From Symsagittifera roscoffensis (taxonomy: Eukaryota; Xenacoelomorpha; Acoela; Convolutidae): 64,000 nucleotides of DNA. The notes below the pieces were generated by a model. That model saw nothing but the letters and a program-made list of their open reading frames with translations. It was not told where the DNA came from and searched no databases. The DNA lies in NCBI RefSeq assembly GCF_963678635.1, contig NC_087064.1:13365599-13429598 (forward strand). Direction: 5' to 3'. Shown here one piece after another: positions 11,336 to 20,665 of the stretch. Both the position numbers and the translations under genes were made by a program. Numbering within the stretch: position 1 is the first letter of the stretch; the number at the start of each line of letters is the position of its first letter.

Positions 11336-12790
11336 ATTTTTAATGTCTTTAAAATATCCGCTGTAGTCTTGTGTGTAAATGTCTGCAAATCCTGCGGTTT
11401 CTGCAAGTTGTCTGAAATTTTGATCAATTGATTGTCGTTGTATAGTATCCATTTGTGTGAGTAATTCTTGGAATTGTTGTGTTCTAATGTGGTGTTGTAT
11501 ATCAGATTAAGAATAATTTTCAATTGATATTTTGAAGTCTATTTTTGGGTTTCGAGCGATGGCTCCTATGCTTTCTGGTGAAAACTTTTTTGAGTGATTG
11601 CATTAATGTAGGATATGGTGTTAGTAGGTAGTATTTATCTTCGTCAGGGTTTAATTGTACGACATTGTGGCTATTTTCTGATCCACATGGTACTGCGGTA
11701 TCCCAAAAATATGTTCATCTTGAAAGTGTATCGACAAAATGTACTTTATTTTTGTAGAATATGGGTATTCTTTTGTAACAACGTTTATCTTCAAAAACGT
11801 ATAATGGTGATACTTTTTTGGTGCAAGTATAAAACCATAAAAAGTTTCCTTCGTAGTCAAGAAAATTTGATCTATTTCCTGATAATAAATATCCTGCGTA
11901 GGGTATTTTTAGTACTGCTAATGCGAGTGATTGTAAGATTTGTTTTCTTTCCAATTCGCATAGTTGATGTAGTGTTTCTAATTCAGAAAGTGACATTTCT
12001 TGAAAAATTCTACTAATTGTGTAGTCTAATTTCATTTCTAAATGAATTTCATAGTGTATGTTTCCAAAGTAGGTGGTATTCGTTGGAGATAACTCTTGTA
12101 ATCGTGTACTTTTATTGTCAATTGGTGTTAGTTTTCCACCGGGTTGACCATTATATTTACGAAAATTAACTGGGGTGTAGGGTTTTCCATCGTTTTTATA
12201 ATGGGCTATTGAGTGTGGATTATTTTGATTTTTCCAGTTTTCAAGTCAAAACCTTGTTTGTATTTGACAAGTATTTCGGAGTATTGTGTTTTGTAGAGTG
12301 GGTTTGCATATTTACATGCAAATTCTGTTTCTTGGTAGATTTGTTAGTTTGTTTTCTATATCGTGTGGATTTTTGAAATCATTGCGTCGTTTGTGAGATG
12401 GGTTCACTTGTTCGTATGGGATTGACTCGATAAAATATTTATTATGAAATTTTATCATTCGGGCGTGTATTTTTGCTACTTGAAATGTTGTGCATGTATC
12501 TTCGGGAAACCAAACAACTGTTGCTTGGGTTCTCGTTGTAGGGTCACAATACCCTTGATAATTTTTGCAAGGTAATCTAATTCCTTGATAGATTATGGTG
12601 TTATCAGTTAAATCTCGGGTGAGTTGTATTTTTTTAAGTTGTATTTTCCAATCAAAAAACATTATTTCTTGATATCCTTTATTTTTCGTGTCTGCTTTGC
12701 AGTTTGAAGGGTCATTTATTCCAATGTGTGGTATCCAATGTTTATCTTTTAAATCATAAGTTGAATATCTGTTCTACTAAAAATTGTTCG
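11336..12790 (-). pseudogene. Envelope-like ectodomain remnant (copy B), broken
   Basis: Three stretches read like parts of one secreted glycoprotein: 12662-12312 (116 codons; several Cys, many Asn/Thr), 12035-11715 (106 codons; Leu/Glu-rich helical start, then a Cys-containing aromatic segment), and a helical, Gln-rich stretch about 11520-11335. They lie in different frames with stops between them, so the gene is dead as it stands. The place, between integrase and the membrane-anchor frame, is where Env sits in env-bearing Ty3/gypsy and BEL/Pao elements. I cannot assign the glycoprotein class by eye. Copy A has no counterpart of this segment. Confidence 0.45.
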
Positions 12791-12796
12791 TATCAT

Positions 12797-13036
12797 TTAA
12801 ATAGATTTTAAATTATCGTACCTGTAGATGTGGTCAATTAGTAGGGAAAAATGGGAATATAGTGCAAATAGGGTGTAGAAAATTAAAATTAAGTTACAAA
12901 AAATTACTAAGATTACTATAAAAACTTCAAAAACGTCAATAAAAAATATTATCAAATGTTTAGAAATTAGAAAAAGATTTATGAGAAAGTTTAGGATTAA
13001 GTTTTTTATAATGGTGACTATAGAGAAGAAAAGCAT
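12797..13036 (-). CDS. Small hydrophobic protein (79 aa), copy B
   Basis: Almost entirely hydrophobic: about three membrane-spanning stretches of Ile/Leu/Phe/Val, with few charges until the C-terminal DHIYRYDNLKSI. The same ORF, same length and nearly the same sequence, is at 22129-22368 in copy A. It sits between integrase and the envelope-like region in both copies. It could be a viroporin-like accessory protein or the signal/anchor start of the envelope; nothing decides this. Confidence 0.5.
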   Translation of the reverse strand: MLFFSIVTIIKNLILNFLINLFLISKHLIIFFIDVFEVFIVILVIFCNLILIFYTLFALYSHFSLLIDHIYRYDNLKSI

Positions 13037-13461
13037 TCAAGAAAATGATTCTTCGTCGAATATTTTTTGAATTTTTGGGGCCAAATTCAAGTGTGGTCGG
13101 ATTATTTAATGATTTTTTGACAAGTGGGTTGAGTTACTTGAAAAATTGTTGGGGGCTTATTTTATGGTGCTCGGGAGGTCTTCTTTACTTAATTTTTATT
13201 TGAGGGTTAAGCTGGGGTATTTTTGAGATGTTTGTACTTTAGGCCAAATGATCATGATTCTTTTCTACTTTAGGCTAATTTGCCATTTTTGGTTGGAGGG
13301 TTTTTGAGAGCAAAGTTGGGAAAATATTGTTGATCTTTGGATTATTAAATAGGGGAGGGTTAGAAAATTATTTTGGTATTTATTTTAGTTGTCAAATTTT
13401 AGCAAGTTGCTTATTTTTGACCTGGATGTTGTAAAGTTATAGTTATAGAAATGCCTGGAAA

Positions 13462-13662
13462 TTAATGTTTGTCGGCTAATAGGTTGGTGTTAGAGATATG
13501 GAAGGCGATTGAATTTGAGTGAATCTTATTGGTTGAATTTGAACTAGAATTAATGCGTCTGTTGCAGCATGTTTTTTTGAAAATATGGAAATTCAAATTG
13601 TTTGAGATGTGTATAAGGTATGAATTCTGTGACGGAGAAAAAGGTTCATTTTTGAAATTCAA
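13462..13662 (-). CDS. Small Ser/Asn-rich ORF (66 aa), copy B
   Basis: Hydrophilic, rich in Ser, Asn and His, with a Cys-Cys pair near the middle (TCCNRR). The ORF at 22795-22995 has the same start, stop and length with only a handful of amino-acid changes. It directly follows the integrase C-terminus. Unknown function; it might equally be the end of the integrase tail read out of frame. Confidence 0.4.
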   Translation of the reverse strand: MNFKNEPFSPSQNSYLIHISNNLNFHIFKKTCCNRRINSSSNSTNKIHSNSIAFHISNTNLLADKH

Positions 13663-13962
13663 CTTTCTTTAATTTTTTAGATTGTGGGATGAATGTTTTA
13701 TAATTTTTACGTGGTTGATTTCTAAGTCGTGATGATTCTCTATGTGTAGATTTTTTTTGTTCTTGTGGCAAGATTTTTTCTATCATTTTTCTATTTTTTC
13801 TTTCTTTTCCTAAATTATCTGAATTTAGTGTTTTTGCGTTGTTGTGACTTTTGTCTTGTTTTTGAATTTGTGTATGTTGATTTTTATTAGTTTCGTTTAT
13901 TTCTGGTTCTATTTGTGTGTTATTTTGAATAATTTTTAAAGCGGTGAAAGAATATAATTGGG

Positions 13963-15330
13963 TTAATTCGCGTAAGGCCTATTCTTTCGGATAATAAGGT
14001 AGTAAATTGTTTCTATGTTGAACAATTCCTTTTTTGTGGTGTCTATGAGTTTATATGTTACTTCAGTTGGCTTAGCAATTATTTGGTAGGGTCCTTTTTG
14101 AAGTGGTTGTAAGTTTTTGCATATTCCTTTTTGGAAATTTGGTATCAAAACAAATGTTCCAACTTTTAAATCGGTAGCTGGCGTAAATCGTGGATTAGTT
14201 TGGTTATTGATGTTTTGCCGTTGTAACAATTTCTTTGTTACTTTTTGGTAGAATTCATTATCCTTTTTGTCTCTGTTTAAAATCCATTCGGTGTGTGTAC
14301 CGGTGGCTAGTCTGAGAATTTGTGGGTGATGAAAATGATCTTCATCATGTGTGTGTAATGGTAGGTTATAGCATATTGAATCTTTGCTATCTTTGGTTTG
14401 CAATGTCCTTGTGCATTTTTATGTGCATTTGCGGTGAACATAATTGGTTTTCTGGGCTTTTGGTTAAAAAACATTTCATATGGTGACATTCCTAAAATTG
14501 TCGTTATTTGTGAATTGTATGATAATGGGAATAATTTTACATCTGTTGACCATTCTGTGTATCGTGTGTCATTTCCATTTATGATACATCTAAGGTATTC
14601 TTGTAATGAATGGTTCATACTTTCGACTAATCCGTTTGTCCGAGGTGCATGATATGTACGTGGTTTATGTTTGATATTGTATAGGTGACATAATGTGATG
14701 ATTTCATTGTAAATGAATTCTGTACCGTTGTCTGTTACTAGAATTTTTGGTAGTCCAAATTTAGCTATCTAGTGTTCGTAGAGAGTTGTGTAAGCGTAAT
14801 AAGCGTTACAATGTGGTACTGGGTTGAGTGCTACATAGTGCGTAAATGCATCAACAATGACCATAATATAGGAGTTTCCTTCTGAGGATGGGGAAATTGG
14901 TCCTTTTGTGTCGAATGATATTCTGTGATTGAAATATCTTGATTGAAAGTCAATCACAGAATGATATTCTGTGATCGACTTTGTCCTTTAAAATCTTGTT
15001 TTTGTGCTAATTGTTTCTGATTTGGATAAGGTTTGTTCAATTGATATATTATACAATCATTGCATAATACCTTTATCTAAATTGGAGCGTTTGGAAAATA
15101 AAAGTTTTGTGTAAAATTTGAATATGTTTTTTCTGATCCGGAGTGTCCTTTTGTATTCTGTAAATGAGAAATGTTAAATGCTATTAATATCATAATTAAA
15201 GGAAGACAGAGGACTTTAGAATCATCTAATTGATTTTCTAAAAGATCTGTATTTTCGTTGATCGTTGTGTTATTAAATTTTCGAAAATATCGGAGAAGTA
15301 TTTTATTTCCTAAAATTGTGGTATCAGCTT
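13963..15330 (-). pseudogene. Integrase, copy B (Ty3/gypsy type), broken
   Basis: The integrase inserts the reverse-transcribed element into host DNA. From N- to C-terminus the minus strand shows an HHCC zinc domain (about 15180-15030), a DDE core with D in SFDTKGP (14957 frame), D in VTDNGTEF and E in NGLVESMN, and a C-terminal GPY/F-type segment with KGPYQII (around 14090). Breaks seen: a TAG at 15077-15079 inside the zinc domain (also in copy A), a TAG at 14769-14771 where copy A has TGG, and a frame change near 14390 (also in copy A). All three catalytic residues remain in the sequence. Related to the copy A integrase at 23296-24670. Confidence 0.88.
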
Positions 15331-15642
15331 TTGCTGGTTTTGTTTTATATTTGTGCCATGATTTGAGTTGTCGTATTACTGGGTCTAAATTTTGATATTG
15401 TTTTAAAAGTTCAATTGTGATTTTCTCTGTTGGTGGGAGAAAAATATTGTCAATTTCTAGTTTTAATAGGGGAATTGTGTCAAGTGGGTCATGAAGGTTA
15501 AAAACTTGATTTATCGTAGACTTTGAGTCTTTTATCTGTGGTCCTGATATGTTTATTTTATCTTTTAAATTTTCTTTTCAATTAGTAGAAAAAGGTCTTT
15601 TTTCTGCGATTGTTGTTTGACTTTCTTTTGCTGAGTGTTGTT
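15331..15642 (-). other. RNase H to integrase connector, copy B
   Basis: Readable as protein on the minus strand (a segment with LEIDNIFLPPTEKI and LLKQYQNLDPVIRQLKSW), similar in copy A at about 24665-24977. It has no recognisable domain. A one-base loss in a T run near 15580 relative to copy A shifts the frame. Confidence 0.55.
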
Positions 15643-16310
15643 TTATATCCATTGTGAGTGTGGAATTGGTTTAAATATTGATGTTCCTAATAAATCAACT
15701 TCATTGTGATTATTTTGACAATCTAGGTAGAGTGGGAAATGCTGTAAATTATTTATTTGTAATTGATCAATATCGGTTTTTACTGCGTACTTACATTCTA
15801 GTCGGGGTGATGCTTCGTCTTTTGCGAGATAGAATTTAATATTTTTTGGTATTTCGACTGTAGTTTTTCGTGTGAGTAGTTCTGGTGGTGTATTTCTATT
15901 TAATGTGTCTGGTAATGCAAGGTTTTTTCCTGCTGTCCAAATTATGTGTAAATTTGGAAATTTCATTAGAACTAATTGAAATCTATAAACTCTATGATTT
16001 GGATTAGACTTTTGTATAAAAAGAAACATAATTAGTTTATGATCTGTGAATAAAACTGTTGGTTGTTTTGATCCAAGTATCAGAAATTTGTATTCTGTGA
16101 GTGTGTAAATTATAGCTGTACACTCTCTCATTAGAGTGGAGAGTCGTAATTCGGCTTGTGTAGATAGTCGTGAATTTGCTGATATTAGATTCATTTTATT
16201 TATTCCACTATGTGATTGTAGTAATGCTGCGCCGATGCCAAAATTTGAAGCATCGCACATTGCGTAAAATGGTTGATTTGGGTCTGAAATTGTGTTTGAT
16301 ATTTGTTCTG
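15643..16310 (-). CDS. RNase H domain, copy B
   Basis: The 205-codon frame 16260-15643 holds an RNase H domain, which degrades the RNA strand during reverse transcription. Counting from Met 1, the acidic set is complete: D3 (MCDASNFGIG), E46 (RECTAII), D73 (FTDHK) and D118 (LPDTLNR). The true domain runs on from RT: the same frame is open upstream to about 16310, where it is in the -1 frame relative to RT at an A6 run. Copy A shows the same arrangement. Confidence 0.88.
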
Positions 16311-17333
16311 TTTTTTAATTTCTCCAAATTGTGTTTGATGTTCAGTGGTCCATTCAAAATTATTCTGTTGTCTGAGGATGTCATAAAAGCGTCTTAAGTA
16401 CAATTGCATTTTATAGACGTATTTACTTAAGAAATTTAACATTCCGAAAAATTCTTGAATTTTCTTTTTATTTGTTGGTGGTTGAAGTTTTTGAATTGCG
16501 TCAATGCGTGATTTTAATGGAGTAATAGTGTTTCGTTCGATGTTATGTCCTAAAAATTTTACTCGTGTTAAAAAGAAATGTGATTTGTCTGGGGCTGCTT
16601 TCAGATTTTCGTTATGATGATTTTTATGATATTGTTCTAAAACTGTAAACATTTCATCTTTGGTTTGTGATTGCATAAAGACATCATCTAAATATGTAAT
16701 TGCGTTTTTCTTTAGTTCTAGTGGTCTAAAAATTTTACTCATGAAAGCTGAAAAAGCTGCTGGTCCTATAGATATTCCATAGAATAATCGATTAAATTCG
16801 TATTGTTGGTTTCCAATAACGAATTGCTTTAAACGTCGTGACTGTTCGTCTAATGGCATTTGGTTATAAGCACTATTCATATCTGCGGTTTTGAAGTATT
16901 TTCTATTAATTTTTGTTAAAATTACTTGTATTGGTTCAATAGGCCAATTGCATTTTGATTCATCAATTAGTGAAATGAGATATCTAGCGTCTAGAACTAC
17001 TTTTAGTGATTCACCTTGTGCTAGAATGATAACAAGGTTGATAAATGTGTTGCCTTTTGGTTGTTCTTCTTTATTAACTGGTGATATAATTTCGTATTGT
17101 TCTAAAATGTTTAGTAATCTGTTGACTTTGTCATGTAAGTGAATTGGTACTTTGCTTGCTCTTTGCTTTTTGAAAATTGCGTCTGGTTTCAATGGAAGGT
17201 GTAGAGATGAACTGACTTTTACGGCGTCAAATTTTGATGTTGCGTAGAGTGATGAATATTTTATTAGCTGTTTAGCAAACTTATCAAATTCATTTTGTGT
17301 TATTTGTGAATGTTGAAAATTAAACATGGTCAA
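16200..17333 (-). CDS. Reverse transcriptase, copy B (Ty3/gypsy type)
   Basis: The minus-strand frame of 377 codons has the Ty3/gypsy RT motifs in order: LDAR at residues 114-117, catalytic D151 in TADMNSAY, FYGISIGPAAFS at 184-195, YLDD at 214-217, then FLGH and the connection domain with FFGMLNFLSKYV. The last 35 or so codons (after 16316) are out of frame noise beyond the shift into RNase H. It copies the element RNA into DNA. Compared with copy A the RT is intact. There is no protease directly upstream, which is abnormal for this gene order. The Met start is arbitrary, because the frame is normally part of a Gag-Pol polyprotein. Confidence 0.92.
   Translation of the reverse strand: MTMFNFQHSQITQNEFDKFAKQLIKYSSLYATSKFDAVKVSSSLHLPLKPDAIFKKQRASKVPIHLHDKVNRLLNILEQYEIISPVNKEEQPKGNTFINLVIILAQGESLKVVLDARYLISLIDESKCNWPIEPIQVILTKINRKYFKTADMNSAYNQMPLDEQSRRLKQFVIGNQQYEFNRLFYGISIGPAAFSAFMSKIFRPLELKKNAITYLDDVFMQSQTKDEMFTVLEQYHKNHHNENLKAAPDKSHFFLTRVKFLGHNIERNTITPLKSRIDAIQKLQPPTNKKKIQEFFGMLNFLSKYVYKMQLYLRRFYDILRQQNNFEWTTEHQTQFGEIKKQNKYQTQFQTQINHFTQCAMLQILASAQHYYNHIVE
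16311..16316 (-). promoter_or_regulatory. A6 run at the RT / RNase H frame change, copy B
   Basis: RT is read as ATT AAA AAA CAG; RNase H continues in the -1 frame as AAA ACA GAA. The same run and the same frame change occur in copy A at 25619-25624. It is either an ancestral one-base indel or a slippage site. It does not fit the full X-XXY-YYZ heptamer in the RT frame, so programmed frameshifting is only a possibility. Confidence 0.4.
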
Positions 17334-17381
17334 AAATTTCTGTTGTTCTTCTGTATAATTTGTTATATTGAATGTGGGTTT

Positions 17382-17430
17382 GAAATATGGATTTTTTGTG
17401 AAACTCTTTTTTCGTTGCTTCTAATATTAT
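17382..17430. repeat. Protease-deletion scar in copy B
   Basis: GAAATATGGATTTTTTGTGA...CTTCTAATATTA occurs once here. In copy A the same 48-bp string occurs twice (26690-26737 and 27651-27698) around the protease segment. Copy B is missing everything between, as expected from recombination or slippage between short direct repeats. Confidence 0.85.
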
Positions 17431-18335
17431 TTATAGATATTTTGGTATATGTGGTTTGTGGTTGAACTTTGTTCTTTGTTAGGTGAAATTTCCGTGTTAA
17501 TTTTGTTTACTTCTTGAGTAATTTGTGTATCATTACCAATTGGTCCCATGTAATAATTATTTAGAAGTTCTAATTGATTTTCGTATATAAGTGAACTAAA
17601 GGGTTGTTCATATGTGATGAATTCATAATCGTTTTCGACAGATATCATATTTACTAAAATATTATTATCTGTATCACTTTCACTGTCTGTTGATTCACAA
17701 TTTATGTGATTTACTTGTAATTCGATATTTTCTGTGTTATCGATACCTGGGGGGTCTTCATTTGTTTGTACTTGGTTGATTTGTCTTTGATGTTTTGGTG
17801 TGTTACTTCTATATTGATGTTGAGAATCGGGGTAACGATTATTATTCCTATGAGGTGATTGGGAATAATTTCTATATCTATTGTTGTAACTTGAGTTTCG
17901 AATTTGTGAATTATTTCTTGACCTGTTTTGGTAATTATCATTTGATCTTGGATAATTCGATCTATTATACGAGTTATTTCGTCATCTATTGTTTGGATAA
18001 TTTTGATTTCGATTGTTTGAGTAACTTATATTTCTGTTGTTTGAATAGTTTCTATTTCTATTGTACGATGAATTTCGTGATCGGTTGTTGAAATAGTGTC
18101 TATTTCTTGAGTTTGAATGGGAACTGGATGCTGAAACAAATTGTGTTGAGTATGAATTCGATCGTGGATAGTTGTTTCGACTATTCGATCGACTATATCT
18201 ATTTTGTGAGAAATTTCGTGAATTTCTTTGTTCGGGTGATCTACTTCTTTAACTAGAGTTATATGGTGATTGATTTCTAGATTACTTTTGGTTGCTTGGA
18301 AGTGGTTTTCCGGAGCTAATAATGCTGTATACATT
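17427..18335 (-). pseudogene. SR/RN-rich Gag tail and acidic linker, copy B
   Basis: The frame that continues from the zinc knuckle encodes a strongly basic, low-complexity domain of roughly 200 residues built from RSRS, RNSRN, YSNNRN, NNRYRN and YNRS-type repeats, followed by an acidic segment (STDSESDTDNN) and the 73-codon frame 17648-17427. This resembles nucleic-acid-binding SR or RN tails. In copy B it carries a TAA at 18282-18284 (shared with copy A), another TAA near 18250 where copy A has TAT, and a TGA near 17990. Longer open frames overlapping here on either strand (18334-18026 minus, 17795-18091 plus) are shadows created by the repetitive codons. Confidence 0.7.
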
Positions 18336-18339
18336 TTTT

Positions 18340-18700
18340 TTTGGTAGATTTTGATCTTTTTTCACGTATTGATAAAATGACTTATTTGGTTCTTTTTGCT
18401 TTGGAGGTTTATTTTGATTGTCTTGCTGATTTTGTCTACATTCGGAAATACTGTGACCGTACCGTCGGCAATAATTACACCATTTTTTGAAGGATGGTTT
18501 GCCTTTGTACTTTGGGTTCCTTTCAAAGATGTTTTAAATTTCAGTGATTTTTTCAGATAAGTCTACATCTGATTCTTGTATATTGTTAATGTGCGTAGTT
18601 TTTGTTTCAATGCGACTAACATACTGTAATTTTAAATTCTCGGTTTCTTCGAGTTTCATTCTGATTTCTGCTTGTTCTAGTTTATCGACTAGTTTTCTGA
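18340..18700 (-). pseudogene. Gag nucleocapsid with CCHC zinc knuckle, copy B
   Basis: At 18479-18438 on the minus strand is CNYCRRYGHSISEC, an exact C-x2-C-x4-H-x4-C knuckle that binds RNA in Gag proteins, followed by a Lys/Gln/Pro-rich stretch. Upstream, a coiled-coil-like segment (KLVDKLEQAEIRMKLEET) connects it with capsid, but in another frame than the capsid ORF. One in-frame TAA lies near 18538. Copy A lacks this whole segment. Confidence 0.88.
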
Positions 18701-19258
18701 AATTTCTAGATCTGGTTCTCGAATTGAGGAAGGATGAGATGCTCTTTTCTTTATAGCAATTTTTCTTAATTGTGGTGTTAAGGTCATCATTAAGATTTCT
18801 GTCATTTTTGTATTCTTATAATTACGTGTATTAAGTGAGTATGCTTTTCGAACTAGTGTTTCGATTCTAACTGCTAATTGTTTTATTGTTTCGTTTGGTA
18901 ATCTGCGAATTTCATTACATAAAACTCTTTGATGTTGTTTGTTTCTTTCAGAATCAAACAGTTTTGAAAATTGTTGTATGAATCTTTTCCAATCTGATTT
19001 TATTTCTACAGGTAGTACTGAAAACCATTTCTGTGCTGCGCCATCTAATGTTGTTTGTATTAGCGCTGTGCGTCTATGTATCCAGTTTTGATGGAGTGGT
19101 GTATTTATTGGTTCAGGTCCTATATTCAAATTTAAATTTGCTGTAACTGCGTTCAGGTTCTCTTCTACTGAGTATTCAGGGTCTGTTCCTGTGAATACCA
19201 TCAGTGGTTTATTTGATGTTATTGACGATCCTCCAATGAGATATGGATTAATCGTCAT
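18689..19258 (-). CDS. Gag capsid domain, copy B
   Basis: 189 codons on the minus strand. The C-terminal half has the helical pattern of Ty3/gypsy capsid: AAQKWFSVLP, W-KRF-QQFSKLFD, then RRLPNETIKQLAVRIETLV and LMMTLTPQLR. It forms the particle shell of the element. The frame closes at a TAG near 18690, after which the Gag reading continues in another frame, so a frameshift separates capsid from nucleocapsid. Upstream reading is also offset from 19300-19914 by a change at an A6 run near 19310. Absent from copy A. Confidence 0.85.
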   Translation of the reverse strand: MTINPYLIGGSSITSNKPLMVFTGTDPEYSVEENLNAVTANLNLNIGPEPINTPLHQNWIHRRTALIQTTLDGAAQKWFSVLPVEIKSDWKRFIQQFSKLFDSERNKQHQRVLCNEIRRLPNETIKQLAVRIETLVRKAYSLNTRNYKNTKMTEILMMTLTPQLRKIAIKKRASHPSSIREPDLEISEN

Positions 19259-19299
19259 TTGTAGTGATTCTGCGGCATGTGGTATTTGCGAAAAATTTG

Positions 19300-19914
19300 T
19301 TAATTGATTTTTTGTAGTTCATGTTGTTGTAGATAATATGGTAATGGTATCTCAATTTGCATTTGATTAGATTGATACGAGTGCATAGTCATTGGGTTTT
19401 GTGGTTGCATTGGTTGAAAAGATTGTGTATTAATTGAATTTGGCATGCGTATTGGTTGTTGATTTTGGATATCTGTTGGGTTTTGAGGAAAAATTCTCTT
19501 ATATGAATGAGGTTGTCGCGGTCCTTGTGTGCGATATTCCTGGGTATATGGTGCAAAATTATTAGATGATAGATAATCCGTATGATGAGGTGTTTGCTTT
19601 TTAGTTTTATTTTGTTGAAAAAATGGATAATTTTCACTATGATCCTGTGGAGGATGTGAATTAGTTTGAAAATTTACTGAGTTGGTTGTTGTCATTGGGT
19701 TATCCCAATAGTGAAAACATACATGATTTTTATTTTTTCGTGGAGGGTAGTTTGCTTTTGACGAACGTGCATAGTTAAAATTGTGTTCTGCAGAATTATT
19801 TCTTGTGAATGTCTTTCGTGGTTTTGATGGTTTTGTCATTGGTCTAAATGTTCGATAATCCATATGTGAATAATTAGGAGCAAGAGTAGCCCAGGGTTTT
19901 ACGGTTGGTTGCAA
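19300..19914 (-). CDS. Gag Gln/Asn/Pro-rich linker, copy B
   Basis: 204 codons of low-complexity sequence rich in Gln, Asn, Pro, Thr and Tyr, without hydrophobic segments (for example MPNSINTQSFQPMQPQNPMT). It lies between the Gag N-region and capsid. Such disordered linkers are common in Gag proteins but the family is not recognisable. It ends one frame away from capsid, near 19310. Its 5' edge (about 19902) marks where copy A's deletion ends. Confidence 0.65.
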   Translation of the reverse strand: MQPTVKPWATLAPNYSHMDYRTFRPMTKPSKPRKTFTRNNSAEHNFNYARSSKANYPPRKNKNHVCFHYWDNPMTTTNSVNFQTNSHPPQDHSENYPFFQQNKTKKQTPHHTDYLSSNNFAPYTQEYRTQGPRQPHSYKRIFPQNPTDIQNQQPIRMPNSINTQSFQPMQPQNPMTMHSYQSNQMQIEIPLPYYLQQHELQKIN

Positions 19915-20656
19915 TGTTACTTGTGGTGATGTTGCATTGTTATTTTTTGGTGTTGTAACGTTCGGATGTATCGGTGAGATACTTTGTTGCGTAGTTTCTA
20001 CTGTTGTGTGGACTATTTCTTCATTTATGAAGTGTGATGGTGTTTGAATATCTCGTTGTGTAAGATTTCTAGTTCCATTGAGATTTTCCTGATAAACAAC
20101 TGTTGAATTTAAACTATTGTTTTGTGTGTCGGGTAAAAATATATTATAACTTAAAGGTGTTGCATCAATTGTTATTGGTATGATTTTTATATAGTCTGGG
20201 TGAATAGATATTGTATCTATTGCTTGACTTGAGATGTCGACTGGGATGTTTATAAATAATGGGTGGGACCAATCAGGGTCTCAAACATAATCTGATTGTT
20301 CTGCAATGACAGTGTCATCATTGTTACTTTGGGGTCTAAAGTTTTTTCTTGCTTCGCTAATTAAATCTAAATTATGTGTGAAATAATCGATTGTAAACCA
20401 TGCTAGTATTTCTTGTAAATCATGTTTGGTATTTTGTGAAACATCAATACTGTAAAATTTTTCACGAATTGCGTTTAAAAATGTAGAAAATGCAGTGATT
20501 TCATTTCTGATTTTTGTATGTTTTGATGTCTGGATTGGCGATGTACTTTGAGCTTCTGTTGTTTCTAATATAGATAAATATGTGTATATTATAGCAAAAA
20601 CTTCATTTGTGAATATTGAATTTGCTCTTTGTGAGTTATGGTATTGTATACTTTTG
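19915..20656 (-). pseudogene. Gag N-terminal region, copy B, 5'-truncated
   Basis: Readable minus-strand protein closely matching copy A 28600-29345 (helical part with LSILETTEAQSTSPIQTSKH, then a Thr/Asn-rich part). A TGA at 20281-20283 stands where copy A has TGG. Homology to copy A stops at about 20656; the rest of the Gag start, the leader and the LTR are missing, replaced by the 3' end of copy A. Confidence 0.75.
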
Positions 20657-20665
20657 ATTTATTGC
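20650..20665. other. Junction between copy A 3' end and copy B Gag
   Basis: Copies A and B agree up to TTGTATACTTTTGAT (20640-20655 and 29330-29345). Copy B then switches to sequence that reads as the end of copy A's 3' ORF. No LTR, primer site or leader lies between the two elements. Confidence 0.8.

Noticed and set aside
11323-11523. 66-codon minus-strand ORF inside the envelope-like region
   Set aside because: Another frame of the same stretch reads as a regular Gln-rich helix and connects with the anchor frame; the Met-started ORF is probably a shadow.
17795-18091. Plus-strand ORF rich in Tyr, Cys, Phe and Asn (and its counterpart at 28067-28360)
   Set aside because: It is the antisense shadow of the SR/RN-rich Gag repeats; codons for Arg-Asn-Ser-Tyr read backwards give this composition.
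18026-18334. Minus-strand 102-codon ORF rich in His, Ile and Thr
   Set aside because: Same DNA as the SR/RN tail read one frame over. The SR frame continues directly from the zinc knuckle and is the better candidate.
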